Positions 15,022 through 15,216 of a stretch of 15,216 nt of DNA are shown piece by piece; position 1 is the first letter of the stretch, and every line of letters starts with the position of its first letter. Both the position numbers and the translations under genes were made by a program. The notes under the pieces are model-generated. The model saw only the letters and a list, made by a program, of their open reading frames with translations, did no database searches and was not told the origin of the DNA. Source of the stretch: JAPLKX01 sp035530195 (GTDB taxonomy: Bacteria > Hydrogenedentota > Hydrogenedentia > Hydrogenedentales > SLHB01); assembly GCA_035530195.1 (NCBI GenBank), contig DATKVG010000050.1, forward strand, positions 1-15,216, read 5' to 3'.

Positions 15022-15216
15022 CTCTCCTCCAACTCTCCTGTTTTTGTTTTTCTCTACCCCATTAGCGGGACGCGCACACGCGCCGAATAGTAACAGAACC
15101 CAATTCGCGCATTCAAGGCGGTTTTTTCCTGCCTTTTGCACTTATCCGGTGCCTATAATACTCCAAAATGTTTCTAAGTTCCAGTGTAACGTATTTTTTT
15201 TCATAGACTTATGTTT
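15022..15216 (-). promoter_or_regulatory. Upstream region of the pal operon
   Basis: No gene is seen in these 195 bases. On the minus strand a possible -10 element, TATTAT (15160-15155), lies about 130 bases before pal, within an A/T-rich stretch that continues to the window end. The -35 position is poor (TGGAAC or CTGGAA, three of six matches). The region is likely to hold the promoter, but the exact elements are uncertain. Confidence -1.

Noticed and set aside
15137..15153. Sigma54-type promoter upstream of pal
   Set aside because: GGCAC and GTGCA are present on the minus strand, but the GG and GC pairs do not have the fixed ten-base spacing needed.

Overview
The window looks like a chromosomal piece from a Gram-negative bacterium of roughly 58-60% G+C (estimated by eye). 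A Pal lipoprotein, a CpoB/YbgF-like lipoprotein and several lipoboxes imply an outer membrane. The DUF1573 protein, the eukaryote-like UDP-sugar pyrophosphorylase and the BadF-type kinase hint at the PVC/FCB side of the tree (for example Hydrogenedentes- or Lentisphaera-like lineages). That placement is an inference with low confidence. Almost all genes lie on the minus strand. TAG is an ordinary stop codon here: it ends the formate dehydrogenase, the transporter and the pyrophosphorylase genes.

Left block (1-8585) is a formate/molybdenum module. A decayed IS630-type transposase tail (2-298, plus strand) abuts a minus-strand operon read from about 7390 down to 291: an oxalate/formate-antiporter-family transporter, a 900-residue molybdopterin formate dehydrogenase with a NuoG-like iron-sulfur N-terminus, a fused NuoE-NuoF flavoprotein, a stand-alone response regulator, and mobA, which makes the guanine dinucleotide form of the cofactor. 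Together they suggest a soluble NAD-linked formate dehydrogenase (or CO2 reductase), its anion transporter and its cofactor enzyme. The NuoE half has lost three of its four [2Fe-2S] ligands. Divergent to this, on the plus strand, are a 63-residue cysteine-containing protein of unknown function, translationally coupled to a single-domain ModE-type regulator, and then a tungstate/molybdate-binding protein gene that is dead (internal TAG plus loss of its 3' half). A good ModE-like palindrome lies just downstream of the likely promoter of the small gene. A sigma70-like promoter and a roughly 130-nt leader able to fold into two hairpins precede the transporter gene.

Middle block (8582-12891) is a tight minus-strand operon: a BadF/GlcNAc-kinase-family ATPase, a membrane-anchored DUF1573 protein with a proline-rich tail, a double zinc-ribbon protein, and a UDPGP-family nucleotidyltransferase (UDP-GlcNAc or UDP-glucose pyrophosphorylase). 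Starts and stops touch or overlap, so co-expression is likely. The joint biology could be amino-sugar activation, but only the two enzyme ends of the operon support that.

Right block (13017-15216) is a Pal operon on the minus strand: pal, a small lipoprotein, and a CpoB-like lipoprotein, closed by a strong intrinsic terminator. The small lipoprotein is a near-gapless duplicate of the coiled-coil N-terminal half of the CpoB-like protein. The border between the formate module and the housekeeping-like blocks falls in the broken tungstate-binding gene, which suggests past rearrangement at that point.
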